A stretch of DNA of 64,000 bases. Origin: CAVXXB01 sp963765585 (GTDB lineage: Bacteria > Calditrichota > Calditrichia > JAJRVZ01). This document shows, piece after piece, positions 48,510-57,945 of this stretch (position 1 is the stretch's first letter; every line of letters begins with the position of its first letter). The stretch lies in assembly GCA_963765585.1 (NCBI GenBank), contig CAVXXB010000016.1, forward strand, positions 182,875 through 246,874. The letters run 5' to 3'. Both the position numbers and the translations under genes were made by a program. The notes beneath the pieces were generated by a model that did no database searches, was not told the DNA's origin, and worked only from the letters and a program-made list of their open reading frames with translations.

Positions 48510-49126
48510 CTATAAAATCTCTTTTAAGTAAGTTAATTCTTTATATTATTTGTATATTTTTTTGGGTAACGGCTAATGCCCAGGATAATATCACAGTGAT
48601 TGACAGTCTGATCAGTGAAATTTTTATTGAGCAGTTTTCAGGACCGGACAGGCTATCAGGAGATACCTTGTACATAGTTTCACCGGATAGTGCTGGTGAT
48701 TTCAGGCGCTATGCCGGATTTATTCTGACCGGTAAACTTCAAAATTCGGGTTTTAAGGTATTCAGAAATGGGAGTACTCAAGGGACTGTCCTGGAACTGG
48801 CTCATACCGCAGTGGCGATCAGGTATAGTGAGCCATATTCAAGCAGCCTTTTTGGTCGTGATATGTCAAAACGCCATATTACAGTGAAACTTATTGGTCA
48901 AATTAGAAACGAACCATCGGGATTGGTAGTTAGATCCATTGAAGTTGAAAAAACTTTCTCCGATGAGATAAAATATAATAATATTGAGGAACTTGAAGCC
49001 TCTTCATATAGTTTCACTCAGGGAGAACGGGAAAAATACTCAAACTGGGACAAAATTGTTGAACCAGCGCTTATAATTTCCTCAATTGTTGTTATAGTCT
49101 TATTATTTTTTACACAACGCGCATGA
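48506..49126 (+). CDS. Unknown exported protein with C-terminal membrane anchor
   Basis: 206 residues from TTG 48506, which overlaps the lnt stop (TTGA) and follows GACGGGG. A longer frame to 48428 would bury the signal peptide, so it is rejected. Signal peptide to about ANAQD, a soluble domain of about 150 residues containing LSGDTLYIVSPDSAGDFRRY and HITVKLIGQIRNEPSGLVV, and a single C-terminal membrane segment (LIISSIVVIVLLFF). I do not recognise the family. Placement between lnt and bamD suggests a part in envelope assembly; this is inference from context. Confidence 0.7.
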   Translation: MTIKSLLSKLILYIICIFFWVTANAQDNITVIDSLISEIFIEQFSGPDRLSGDTLYIVSPDSAGDFRRYAGFILTGKLQNSGFKVFRNGSTQGTVLELAHTAVAIRYSEPYSSSLFGRDMSKRHITVKLIGQIRNEPSGLVVRSIEVEKTFSDEIKYNNIEELEASSYSFTQGEREKYSNWDKIVEPALIISSIVVIVLLFFTQRA

Positions 49127-49140
49127 ATACGGGAGAAGTA

Positions 49141-49908
49141 GTGATTAAACAAATATGTTTGCTTTTATTAGGAATTTTGATTTTAGCTGGGTGTGGTGGA
49201 AAAAAACCACAGCCTGACTGGACTGCAGATGAATACTATACGTATGCCAAAGAAAAATATGATGATGAAGATTATTTCGAGGCAATTAATGATTTTACAG
49301 TAGTTATCTTAAGATACCCTGGAAGCACAGTTGCCGATAGTGCTCAGTTTTTTCTAGGAATGAGTCATTATTTTCTTGAAGAGTACATTATTTCGGCTGC
49401 AGAGTTTACAAAATTGGTCAATAATATGTCACGCAGTCCGTTGGTTCCCGATGCACAATTTATGCTTGGCGAAAGTTATTATGAAATGTCACCCCGTGCA
49501 CCGCTGGATCAGGAATACAGTTTAAAGGCCTTGCGTGAATACCAGATGTTTTTGGAAGACTATCCCAGGCATCCCCGTAGTGCCGATGCAGAGCGAAAAA
49601 TGTATGAATTGCGGGAAAAACAAGCCGAGAAGCAATGGAATAACGCAGAGTTATACCGGAAAATGCTCGAATATCAATCAAGCCTGATATATTATGATAT
49701 GGTCCTCGAGAAGTATTATGATACAGATTTTGCAGATGATGCTCTGTATGGTAAAGCCATTGTCTATACGGAACTGGAACAATATATGGATGCTAAAGAA
49801 CAACTGCTATTGTTCACAGAAAAGTTCCCGAATAGTGATCTTTTTCCTGCAGCAGAAAGATTACTCAAAAAAACACTGGATAGAATCGAAGACATTGAAG
49901 ACGAGTAA
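49141..49908 (+). CDS. bamD: Outer membrane assembly lipoprotein BamD
   Basis: 255 residues from GTG 49141, preferred because GGGAG lies just upstream; ATG 49123, which overlaps the previous stop, is the alternative. Lipoprotein signal with LILAGC, then tetratricopeptide-type repeats typical of BamD (YAKEKYDDEDYFEAINDFTV; RYPGSTVADSAQFFLG; DYPRHPRSADAERKMYELR; KFPNSDLFPAAERLLKK). It helps BamA insert beta-barrels into the outer membrane. Eight bases upstream of nadD. Confidence 0.88.
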   Translation: MIKQICLLLLGILILAGCGGKKPQPDWTADEYYTYAKEKYDDEDYFEAINDFTVVILRYPGSTVADSAQFFLGMSHYFLEEYIISAAEFTKLVNNMSRSPLVPDAQFMLGESYYEMSPRAPLDQEYSLKALREYQMFLEDYPRHPRSADAERKMYELREKQAEKQWNNAELYRKMLEYQSSLIYYDMVLEKYYDTDFADDALYGKAIVYTELEQYMDAKEQLLLFTEKFPNSDLFPAAERLLKKTLDRIEDIEDE

Positions 49909-49916
49909 GAAAATCA

Positions 49917-50534
49917 TTGCTTCAAGTGAGTTGTTGTTTGTCTGATCCCCGTAAAATAGGCCTGTTTGGCGGGACGTTTGATCCCCCTCATCTTGCTCAT
50001 ATTAATCTGATCAAAAACGTTGCGAACCATCTCAATCTGGAACGGGTGTATTTTATCCCCTCGGCGCATCATCCCCTTAAAGAAAATGCAAAAATTACTC
50101 CGGTAGAAATACGCTGTGAAATGCTCGAGGCGGCACTGAAACCGCATCCTGAGTTTATACTAAGTAAAATAGAGATTGACAATCCGGCCACATCGTTTAC
50201 GGTTGATACCTTAAGAAATTTCGCAAGATATGAAAACTTACATGGGGTTTCACTATATTTTATACTGGGTTCCGATAATATTGAAGAAATTCACTTATGG
50301 AAGGAACCCGATCAAATCTTTGAACTGGCAAAAATCGTTGTTCTCCGGCGTCCGGGTACAGAAAAATCGCCGCTGTTAAAAAAATATAAAGACAGAATTA
50401 TTTTGCTCGATTTACCACTTATCTCCATTTCATCCACCGATCTGAGAGAGAAGATCAAGACAGGGCAGGCATATGATGATCTGTTACATGAAGGTGTTTC
50501 TGATGTGATCAGGAAGTATGATTTATATATATAA
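49917..50534 (+). CDS. nadD: Nicotinate-nucleotide adenylyltransferase
   Basis: 205 residues from TTG 49917. It adenylates nicotinate mononucleotide in NAD synthesis. GLFGGTFDPPHLAHINLI holds the nucleotidyltransferase HxGH-type motif, and ISISSTDLREKIKTG is the C-terminal signature. The N-terminal extension MLQVSCCLSDPRK is unusual; an internal start has no good codon. bamD-nadD pairing is a plain operon by spacing. Confidence 0.93.
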   Translation: MLQVSCCLSDPRKIGLFGGTFDPPHLAHINLIKNVANHLNLERVYFIPSAHHPLKENAKITPVEIRCEMLEAALKPHPEFILSKIEIDNPATSFTVDTLRNFARYENLHGVSLYFILGSDNIEEIHLWKEPDQIFELAKIVVLRRPGTEKSPLLKKYKDRIILLDLPLISISSTDLREKIKTGQAYDDLLHEGVSDVIRKYDLYI

Positions 50535-50940
50535 GTTTTGGTAATTAGTAATTAGTAATTGGGAATTGGTTATTGGCAATTGGGGACTTTTTGAAGTAAA
50601 AATATCGAATGTTGAATTTTGAAGTAAGAAGTACTCTGTGCCTCTTTGCCTGAACTCAGGGACTCAGGGGCTTTGAAAGTAAAAATGTTTAAAGATAGTG
50701 ACAAAGCAACAAAGTGACAGAGTGACAAAGTTTTAAGATGCAATTAATTTCCAATTTCCAAGCAAAAATGACAAATCAAGCCCCAATGTCTAAATGTCAA
50801 CTTTTTCTGCCCATTGATGCAGCTTAATTTGGGCATTCATTTGGCATTTGGATTTGGACATTTTTCATTTTTACTTGACAGGTGTTAAAATTGCAAAAAA
50901 ATCTTTGTTCTTTGTCTCTTTGTCTCTTTGTCTCCAGATT
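50535..50940. repeat. Long repeat-filled gap with nested inverted arms
   Basis: In order: GGTAATTAGTAATTAGTAAT words (from about 50539), a minus-strand copy of the 75-bp element (50583-50675: GAACTCAGGGACTCAGGGG on this strand), GTGACAAAGCAACAAAGTGA arm (from about 50698), inner words AATGTCTAAATGTCAA and GGACATTTTTCATTTTTA as an imperfect inverted pair (50764-50873), and a closing CTTTGTCTCTTTGTCTCTTT arm (from about 50910). The remainder to 51075 shows nothing recognisable. Confidence 0.7.
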
Positions 50941-51075
50941 ATAACCGTCCTCCGTATTCATAGCACTAAGTTCTTTATCCCCTCCATCATCAAACTCATC
51001 TAAATTGTATTTTCGTCATTTAAACCTTAAATTCAATGGCTTTGTGGCGATTATAGAGCAAAAATCAAACAGTAT

Positions 51076-51942
51076 ATGGCAAAAACAAATAAAATAAAAA
51101 TATCACTGGCGCAGGTTAGTTCCCGGTTAGGAGATGTGAACGCAAACATTGCAAAGCATATTGAGTATATTGATCAGGCTATTGCAGATAAATCTGATGT
51201 CATATTGTTTCCTGAGTTATCGCTTACCGGATATTCTCTAAAAGATGCGGTGTATGATGTCGCTATGCATGTTTCCGATGAAACATTGAAACCTCTTTTG
51301 GATAAAAGCCATAAAATAGCCATTATCTGCGGATTTGTAGAACTAACCGATAGTTTTGAAGCAAAAAATACCAATCTTTTTCTCAAGGATGGTAAAATTA
51401 TATCACGCCATAGAAAAGTCTATTTACCAACCTATGGCGTTTTTGAGGAAAAGCGCTATTTTACCCCGGGAAACCGTTTCAGGGCATTTGATACAGATTT
51501 GGGAAGGGTTGGTATGCTAATTTGTGAGGATATCTGGCATCCTTCTTCTTCGATGATATTGGCGCTTGATGGTGCCCTGGCAATTTTTGTAAATTCGGCA
51601 GGTGTGCTCAGAGGGGTTCAGGGACAAAACAAACCCGAGAATATCCGGAACTGGGAGAACCTGATCAGAACATCGGCAAATGTCTACACCAGCTATTTCA
51701 TATTTTGTAATAAAGTAGGTGTGGAAGACGGATTGACTTTCTGGGGCGGATCCGAGATTACAGATCCCCATGGCCAGGTTATGGAAAAAGCGCCTTATTA
51801 TGATGAAGCAATGATAAGTGCTGAAATTGACTGGTTAAAACTGAAGAATGCACGGATACATTCAACCATGCTGAGTGATCTTCGCATTGATCTTGTAACA
51901 GAAGAACTGAGCAGAATTGCCAGAGCTGCGACGGAATATTAG
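51076..51942 (+). CDS. Carbon-nitrogen hydrolase (nitrilase superfamily amidase)
   Basis: 288 residues. The Glu-Lys-Cys triad is visible in LFPELSLTGYSLKD, SRHRKVYLPTYGVFEEKRYF and GMLICEDIWHPSS. It hydrolyses an amide or cleaves ammonia from a small substrate. The sequence near the lysine and cysteine resembles the glutaminase domain of NAD synthetase, but no synthetase domain is attached. Substrate unknown. It is free-standing between repeat DNA and a signalling gene. Confidence 0.85.
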   Translation: MAKTNKIKISLAQVSSRLGDVNANIAKHIEYIDQAIADKSDVILFPELSLTGYSLKDAVYDVAMHVSDETLKPLLDKSHKIAIICGFVELTDSFEAKNTNLFLKDGKIISRHRKVYLPTYGVFEEKRYFTPGNRFRAFDTDLGRVGMLICEDIWHPSSSMILALDGALAIFVNSAGVLRGVQGQNKPENIRNWENLIRTSANVYTSYFIFCNKVGVEDGLTFWGGSEITDPHGQVMEKAPYYDEAMISAEIDWLKLKNARIHSTMLSDLRIDLVTEELSRIARAATEY

Positions 51943-52010
51943 TGATAGATTTTGTAAATTTAAAAGTACGCCTAAATATATATTCAGAGTAAGAACGGGA
52001 GTCATTATTA

Positions 52011-53070
52011 ATGTATTTTTTCATTACTGCATCGGATAAAGAAATATCATCAATAATTAGTCAGCTGAAAAAAGCAGAATTTTAACGTTTCTACTTTTGA
52101 CAATTTGTTTGAGTTCAAGAAAAAGGTTGAAAAAGAAACACCGGATTTGATTTTTATTGCTGATAATCTGCGTGAAAAAAATACCGTCGATATGCTGAAT
52201 GCCATTCAGAGTATCGACAGGTTAAGCGGGATACCGGTGATCGGATTGGTTACCAAAGATGACCCGCAGGAATCGGTTGCTTTTTTACAGAATGGCGCAG
52301 TGGATGCCGTAAAAATTCCTGCAAATATTGATGAAATGATTGTCCGCATTCATTTGCGTCTTCAGGAATCGCAGATGCGCCGGCATTTTACCTCCTCACA
52401 GTTCTTCTGGAATGAAGCGCAGGAAAAAGAACAGGTGAAACGAACCGGTATTTTTAAATTCTTTGATCAGCAAAATACAGAAGTGGGAAATGTCTCAGTA
52501 AAGACAGGACGCCTGGTTCATGCCACATATGGCTCACTAATTAAAGAAGATGCCTTTCTGCAATTGGCGTGTAATGATAATCTAAAATTTGTATTCGATG
52601 ATTTGGATGATGTGGAAGGAACCACGCTTAATGAAGGTATTACCAGTTTGCTGATGGAAGCAGCGAAACTGAAAGATGAAATTAAAAAACAAGAGGGTGA
52701 AGGCCGGGAAGAATTAAAAATTCTCGTTATTGACGAAAATCGAATTGCCAGAATAATGGCCAGTCGAATAGTTAAAAAAATGGGGTATGTCAGTAAAGTT
52801 ACCAGCCCGAAAGAAATGACAGTACGTTTTATGGCCAATCTTGCGCCTCAAATGATCATTCTGGATTATAATGATGCCCAATCCGTAATGGATATGCTCT
52901 GGCCCACACCCCGCACTGAAGAAGATATTGCTGTATTTATTTATTGCGATGAAGATGTTAAAGATATAAATTTCGATCACATTAAAAAACATAGTATTAC
53001 AGGAACTGTATATAAAAATAAATTTCACGAAGAGTTCAGTTCTATTTTACAAAAAGCAAAAATTACCTAG
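52011..53070 (+). pseudogene. Receiver-PATAN(DUF4388)-receiver protein, frameshifted near 52082
   Basis: 352 residues once one T is removed from the run at 52080-52083 (KKAEFNVSTFDNLFEFKKKV). The first domain is receiver-like but has Ala where the phospho-Asp should be (PDLIFIADN), so probably cannot be phosphorylated. The middle (about 125-220, GNVSVKTGRLVHATYGSLIK) is a DUF4388/PATAN domain. The last receiver keeps KILVIDENRIAR and MIILDYND. No output domain: likely a protein-protein signalling part. Eight bases before accB. Confidence 0.7.
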
Positions 53071-53078
53071 GAGGCCTG

Positions 53079-53585
53079 ATGGAATTAAAAGATATTCGCC
53101 AACTGATAAAGATTGTTGAAAAGGCAGATATAGGCGAATTGGAAATAGTTGAGGATGGTAATAAGCTGAGAATTTCAAAAAATGGTCGCAGTACCAGTGA
53201 AAATATCATCTACAGTGCGCCTCAGGCACATACACTTTCTAATGCTTCCGGACCAATTCCGCAAAACCAGGTACCTTTGCCTACAGTTCTTGTTCCCTCT
53301 AAATCGGATGCTGATACTTCTGCAGAGGATGGCAGCGTAGGTGATTATTTGGAAGTCAAATCACCGATGGTTGGAACGTTTTACCGTTCACCTTCTCCCG
53401 ATGCGGATGCATATGTAGAAGTTGGACAGACCGTGAATGTCGGTCAGACAACATGTATTATTGAAGCGATGAAACTGATGAATGAGATTGAATCCGAGTT
53501 CAGTGGTAAAATTGCCAAAATTATGGTTGAAAACGCCCAGCCCGTAGAATATAATCAGACGCTCTTTTTGATTGAAAAATCCTAA
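53079..53585 (+). CDS. accB: Biotin carboxyl carrier protein of acetyl-CoA carboxylase
   Basis: 168 residues behind AGGAGG (53068-53073). N-terminal helix (ELKDIRQLIKIVEKADIGEL) of true AccB, a flexible Ser/Pro/Ala linker, and a biotinyl domain with PMVGTFYRSPSPDADAYVEV and the biotinylated lysine in IIEAMKLMNEIE (near 131). Shuttles carboxyl groups for fatty acid synthesis. accC lies 3 kb downstream, separated by three signalling or lipoprotein genes. Confidence 0.95.
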   Translation: MELKDIRQLIKIVEKADIGELEIVEDGNKLRISKNGRSTSENIIYSAPQAHTLSNASGPIPQNQVPLPTVLVPSKSDADTSAEDGSVGDYLEVKSPMVGTFYRSPSPDADAYVEVGQTVNVGQTTCIIEAMKLMNEIESEFSGKIAKIMVENAQPVEYNQTLFLIEKS

Positions 53586-53588
53586 TGA

Positions 53589-55124
53589 ATGCGATTAAAA
53601 TATAAGCTATTTTTTAGTTATCTCATTCTCATTCTATTTTTATCTCTCGCGCTCATTTTACAGATAACCCAAATCCAACATCTTGATCAAACCGTAAAAA
53701 TCCGCATTGAGCAGAATGTCAGGGAGATTATTGACCTTTCACTGCAGCAACAAGTGCTGGAACGGGTGTATGATCAATATCTTCTGTACATTATTCCCGG
53801 TCAGCAAAAAAATAGATATAAATCAGATCTGGTTACCATTCTCAGGGACTATTCCCGTCAATGGGAAGATTTTAAAACACGCAAAAGCAACTCACCTGAA
53901 TTCGGATTTATACCGCCATTCAGTTACTTTCTTGATCCATACATAAATTCTTCTGAAATCACAAAATTCCGTGAAGATAAAGTTCAAAACCAGGAAAAAT
54001 GTGAACAACTATGGGCCGAATCTCACTCACTCATACTAAATGATGTTCGTCATAATGAAAATCATTTGTCAAAGGTGAAAAAAAATATTAACGGCCTGAG
54101 AAAGAGCCTGTTAAATCTTAGCAATATTATTGGAGATGAGGCAAAACTAAATGGCGGGGTGATGGCAACGGTAACTGAAATGCTCCGAATAATTATTCTG
54201 TCAATTATTGGTGGTTCCCTGGTGTTAAGTGTGGGTATAGCCTTGTTTGTCACACGCAAGATCTCTGCTCCGGTTGAGGAATTAAAACTGGGATTAGAAC
54301 AGGTTGCCATCCAAAATTATAATGTCAATATTAAACACAAGACAAATGATGAAATTGGCGAACTGGCAAGCGCATTTCAACAAATGGCCCTGAGGTTGAA
54401 AAAGAATGAAACCTATAAAACCGACATGCTTTCTCAGTTTACTCATGAAATGAAAAGTCCGCTTGGTGCTATAAAACAGGCTGTGAATTTGCTTGATTCT
54501 CCTTCAGAACCACTGTCGGATAAAGATCGGGAGCGTCTGATATCCATCATTCGCGGAAATAATGAAAATCTTTTTCGCCTGATCACCAATATCTTACGCA
54601 GCACCACGTATCAGGAATCAAAATTAAAATTGTCGCTTGGCTGGGAAAATATCGCTACTCTGCTGAGCAATGTGTTGATATTACTATCACCTTCTATAAA
54701 AGAAAAAAAGATGAAAGTTAATCTGGATTTTACATCCGAAAAAATAGAATGCGAGGTCGATGCAGAACGGATAAAAGAAGTCTTTCATAACCTGGTAACT
54801 AATGCGATTAAATTCGCACAGAATAACACCGAACTTTTTATTACCGTCAGTGAGAAATATCCCGCGGTTATCATTAAACTCCGGGACCAGGGTATTGGAA
54901 TTCCACATGAGGAAATCCCGTATGTCTTCGAAAAAATGTATCGGGCTTCAAATTCAAAAAACATATCAGTAAAGGGAACCGGATTAGGGCTTTTTGTGGT
55001 TTCGCAAATAATCAGGGCTCATGGTGGAAAGATAAAAGTGGACAGCCAATTAGGCGAAGGAACGGAGTTTACGATCATTCTGCCTCGGACCCGGCAAATT
55101 GCAGAAGAAGGAGGATGGTTATAG
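53589..55124 (+). CDS. Membrane sensor histidine kinase with HAMP domain
   Basis: 511 residues. First membrane segment near 7-27, an extracytoplasmic domain of about 170 residues, second segment near 200-222, HAMP (SAPVEELKLGLEQVAIQNYN), H-box MLSQFTHEMKSPLGAIKQAV (near 280) and an ATPase domain with NLVTNAIKFAQN, RDQGIGIPHEEI and GTGLGLFVVSQIIRAHGGK. Starts 3 bp after accB and is followed directly by a regulator gene, so the two are a probable kinase-regulator pair. The signal is unknown. Confidence 0.9.
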   Translation: MRLKYKLFFSYLILILFLSLALILQITQIQHLDQTVKIRIEQNVREIIDLSLQQQVLERVYDQYLLYIIPGQQKNRYKSDLVTILRDYSRQWEDFKTRKSNSPEFGFIPPFSYFLDPYINSSEITKFREDKVQNQEKCEQLWAESHSLILNDVRHNENHLSKVKKNINGLRKSLLNLSNIIGDEAKLNGGVMATVTEMLRIIILSIIGGSLVLSVGIALFVTRKISAPVEELKLGLEQVAIQNYNVNIKHKTNDEIGELASAFQQMALRLKKNETYKTDMLSQFTHEMKSPLGAIKQAVNLLDSPSEPLSDKDRERLISIIRGNNENLFRLITNILRSTTYQESKLKLSLGWENIATLLSNVLILLSPSIKEKKMKVNLDFTSEKIECEVDAERIKEVFHNLVTNAIKFAQNNTELFITVSEKYPAVIIKLRDQGIGIPHEEIPYVFEKMYRASNSKNISVKGTGLGLFVVSQIIRAHGGKIKVDSQLGEGTEFTIILPRTRQIAEEGGWL

Positions 55125-56048
55125 ATGGATGAGCAAATTACTATACTTTTGATTGATGATGAAGATGACTTTCTGTTTATGACCGGTAAAGCGCTTAAAC
55201 AAAGCGGATTTTTAGTTGATACCGCGCAGGGAGGTAATGAGGGTCTTAAAAAGATGCGCGTGAATTTACCTAATCTGGTACTTCTTGATTTAAACATGCC
55301 GCAACCGGATGGCCATCAGGTCTGTGATACAATCAAAAAAGATCCGGCCCTGAGAAATATACCGGTCATTATCCTGACGGCAAGTGATGATATTTCTGAC
55401 AAATTAAAACGACTGGATGGCGGTGCGGATGACTATATTACAAAATATACCGATCAGCGTGAACTGGAAGCCAGAATTAAATCAGTAGTACGCCGCCAGC
55501 GGCAGAACCTGGACAGCAATCCCCTGACACATTTGCCCGGTAATAGTGTTATCCAGAATTTGCTTATACAAAAAATACAGCAAAAGGAAAAATTCGCCGT
55601 CGCCTATACAGATTTAGATAATTTTAAAGCATATAATGATAAGTATGGTTTTAATAAAGGTGATGAGGTTATTCTTTATACGGCCAAAGTGTTAAATGAT
55701 TCTTGCGATGACAATGATTTTATCGGACATATCGGTGGAGATGATTTTGTAGTTATATCCACTCCGGCAAAAATAAATAATATTACAGATATGGTGATAA
55801 AAAAACTTGATTCCGGCATGTTAGAATTCTATAATGATCAGGATCGAAATGCAGGATATATTGAGACAAAAAACCGGCAGGGAAAAATCCAAAAATTTCC
55901 ATTTGTATCGATCTCGATCGCTGTTGCTACAAATTTGCACAGAGAATATGCCAACATTGGTGAAATAGTAAAAGTAGTCACAGAATTGAAAAAATTTGCC
56001 AAGCAAAAAGAGGGAAGCAGTGCAGTATTTGATAAACGTACCGATTAA
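55125..56048 (+). CDS. Response regulator with GGDEF-like domain (GGDDF)
   Basis: 307 residues beginning directly after the kinase stop. Receiver domain with ILLIDDEDDFLFM, the phospho-Asp in LVLLDLNMPQPDG (near 54), ILTAS and a conserved Lys. The second domain has AYTDLDNFKAYNDKYGFNKG and the active-site loop reads IGGDDFVV instead of GGDEF. Canonical activity makes cyclic di-GMP; the Glu-to-Asp change at the signature may weaken it. Partner of the kinase at 53589. Confidence 0.85.
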   Translation: MDEQITILLIDDEDDFLFMTGKALKQSGFLVDTAQGGNEGLKKMRVNLPNLVLLDLNMPQPDGHQVCDTIKKDPALRNIPVIILTASDDISDKLKRLDGGADDYITKYTDQRELEARIKSVVRRQRQNLDSNPLTHLPGNSVIQNLLIQKIQQKEKFAVAYTDLDNFKAYNDKYGFNKGDEVILYTAKVLNDSCDDNDFIGHIGGDDFVVISTPAKINNITDMVIKKLDSGMLEFYNDQDRNAGYIETKNRQGKIQKFPFVSISIAVATNLHREYANIGEIVKVVTELKKFAKQKEGSSAVFDKRTD

Positions 56049-56583
56049 TTATAGAAAATTGATCATCTCAATTGGATTTTTATCAATATTCGTTCTAATT
56101 TTAGGATGTTCATCACAAAAATATTCAAAGCAGATTGATGAACCATATTATAGAGAATTGAGCCTGTTTCGCAGAGCGACGGTTCTGCTTAATCAAGGTC
56201 AATATTCACAGGCCGGTGATTTATATACTCAATTTTTAGAAAAGTATCCGAAACATCCGTATTCGGATGATGCGGCTTATCGGATTGCATATTTGCATGT
56301 GATCTCAGATCCTGAAAACCCGTATTATGACTATCAGAAAGCCCGTATACTTTTTCAGAAATTTATCGAAAGTTATCAAAATAGTCACTATATTACTGCC
56401 TGCAAAAATTGGATAAGTGTTCTGGATTTAAGTCTGCAGTCGGTACCTGCTAAAACGCAACGAGGATATATTGCGGAGCAAAAAACCGATGATATGCTCG
56501 CACTGGAAAATGAAAAGTTGCGGCAGGAAAATGAAAAACTACGACATGATCTTGAACAATTGCAACAGGCCTTAGAACGGTGA
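56029..56583 (+). CDS. Lipoprotein with TPR-like repeats and coiled-coil tail
   Basis: 184 residues from TTG 56029 (start uncertain, overlapping the previous gene by 20 bases; TTG 55996 also opens the frame). Lipobox VLILGC. Two BamD/YbgF-like repeats (ATVLLNQGQYSQAGDLYTQF; KYPKHPYSDDAAYRIAYLH) and a C-terminal heptad stretch LENEKLRQENEKLRHDLEQL. An outer-membrane or periplasmic assembly or scaffold protein. It lies 12 bp before accC, an odd place for it. Confidence 0.7.
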   Translation: MINVPINYRKLIISIGFLSIFVLILGCSSQKYSKQIDEPYYRELSLFRRATVLLNQGQYSQAGDLYTQFLEKYPKHPYSDDAAYRIAYLHVISDPENPYYDYQKARILFQKFIESYQNSHYITACKNWISVLDLSLQSVPAKTQRGYIAEQKTDDMLALENEKLRQENEKLRHDLEQLQQALER

Positions 56584-56595
56584 AAGGAAGATACA

Positions 56596-57945
56596 TTGTT
56601 TAATAAAGTATTAATTGCCAACCGTGGTGAAATTGCGCTAAGGATAATCCGTGCCTGCCAGGAGCTTGATGTTGCTACTGTGGCAGTTTACTCCGAGGCG
56701 GATGCAGATTCCCTGCATGTACGCTTTGCAGATGAAGTGGTATGTATCGGACCGGCTCAAAGCAGCGATAGTTATCTGAATATGGTTAGAATTATTTCAG
56801 CTGCAGAAGTTACCGGGGCAGATGCGATTCATCCGGGTTATGGTTTTTTGGCGGAAAATCCCGAGTTTGCTGAAATTTGTGCATCCTGTAATATTACCTT
56901 TATTGGTGCCAGCGCCGATGTCATCCGACGCATGGGGAACAAGGCAGAAGCCAAAGAGACCATGAAGAAAGCCGGGGTACCGGTAGTGCCGGGAAGTGAA
57001 GGTATACTGAAAAATCTTGATCATGCAAAGAAACTTGTTAAGTCTATGGATTATCCGGTCATGCTCAAGGCAGTGGCAGGTGGCGGCGGTAAAGGAATGC
57101 GGGTTGTTAACAGTGAAGATCAACTTGAAATGAGTTATATGATGGCCAGCGCTGAGGCTGAGGGTTCCTTTGGCAATGCGGATCTTTATATGGAAAAGTT
57201 TATTAAAAATCCGAGACATATTGAAATCCAGGTTATGGCAGATGCACACGGAAATGTGGTTCATTATGGAGAGCGTGAATGCTCTATCCAGAGACGTCAT
57301 CAAAAGTTACTTGAAGAAGCACCCTCAGTTGCAGTGAGTGCAGAATTAAGACAGATAATGGGTGAAGTGGCGGTAAAAGGGTGTAAAGAAGTTTCTTACC
57401 TTGGTGCCGGTACAATTGAATTCTTGCTGGATGACAAGCAGAACTTTTATTTTATGGAAATGAACACCAGAATCCAGGTGGAGCATCCGGTAAGCGAAAT
57501 GGTATATAACCGCGATCTGGTAAAAGATCAGATTAGAGTACATGCCGGCGAAGAAATTGGATACAGCCAGGATGAGATTAAAATTCACGGTCATGCTGTT
57601 GAATGCCGGATTAACGCGGAAAACTGGGAGCGAAATTTTATGCCCAATCCGGGTCAGATATCGGACTTACATTTTCCGGGCGGACCGGGTGTTCGCGTGG
57701 ATTCTCATATGTATGCACAGTACCGTATACCACCATATTATGATTCACTGATCGCCAAGTTAATAACCTTTGGTAAAGACCGCGAAGAAGCGTTTAAAAG
57801 AATGGAGCGGGCCCTGGATGAATTTGTCGTAGAAGGTGTAAAGACGACAGTTCCATTTCATCGCAAACTGATAGCACATCCTGATGTACGAAGCGGTAAT
57901 TTTAATACCGGTTTTCTTGAGCGGGTGGATTTGCTGAAAGAGTAG
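56596..57945 (+). CDS. accC: Acetyl-CoA carboxylase biotin carboxylase subunit
   Basis: 449 residues from TTG 56596 (GGAAG upstream). Carboxylates biotin on AccB with ATP and bicarbonate. KVLIANRGEIALRIIRACQE, HPGYGFLAENPEFA, KAVAGGGGKGMRVV, ECSIQRRHQKLLEEAPS and MEMNTRIQVEHPVSEM are all present. The length is the standard AccC, unlike the longer paralogue at 32 kb. The carboxyltransferase genes accA/accD are not in the window. Confidence 0.96.
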   Translation: MFNKVLIANRGEIALRIIRACQELDVATVAVYSEADADSLHVRFADEVVCIGPAQSSDSYLNMVRIISAAEVTGADAIHPGYGFLAENPEFAEICASCNITFIGASADVIRRMGNKAEAKETMKKAGVPVVPGSEGILKNLDHAKKLVKSMDYPVMLKAVAGGGGKGMRVVNSEDQLEMSYMMASAEAEGSFGNADLYMEKFIKNPRHIEIQVMADAHGNVVHYGERECSIQRRHQKLLEEAPSVAVSAELRQIMGEVAVKGCKEVSYLGAGTIEFLLDDKQNFYFMEMNTRIQVEHPVSEMVYNRDLVKDQIRVHAGEEIGYSQDEIKIHGHAVECRINAENWERNFMPNPGQISDLHFPGGPGVRVDSHMYAQYRIPPYYDSLIAKLITFGKDREEAFKRMERALDEFVVEGVKTTVPFHRKLIAHPDVRSGNFNTGFLERVDLLKE

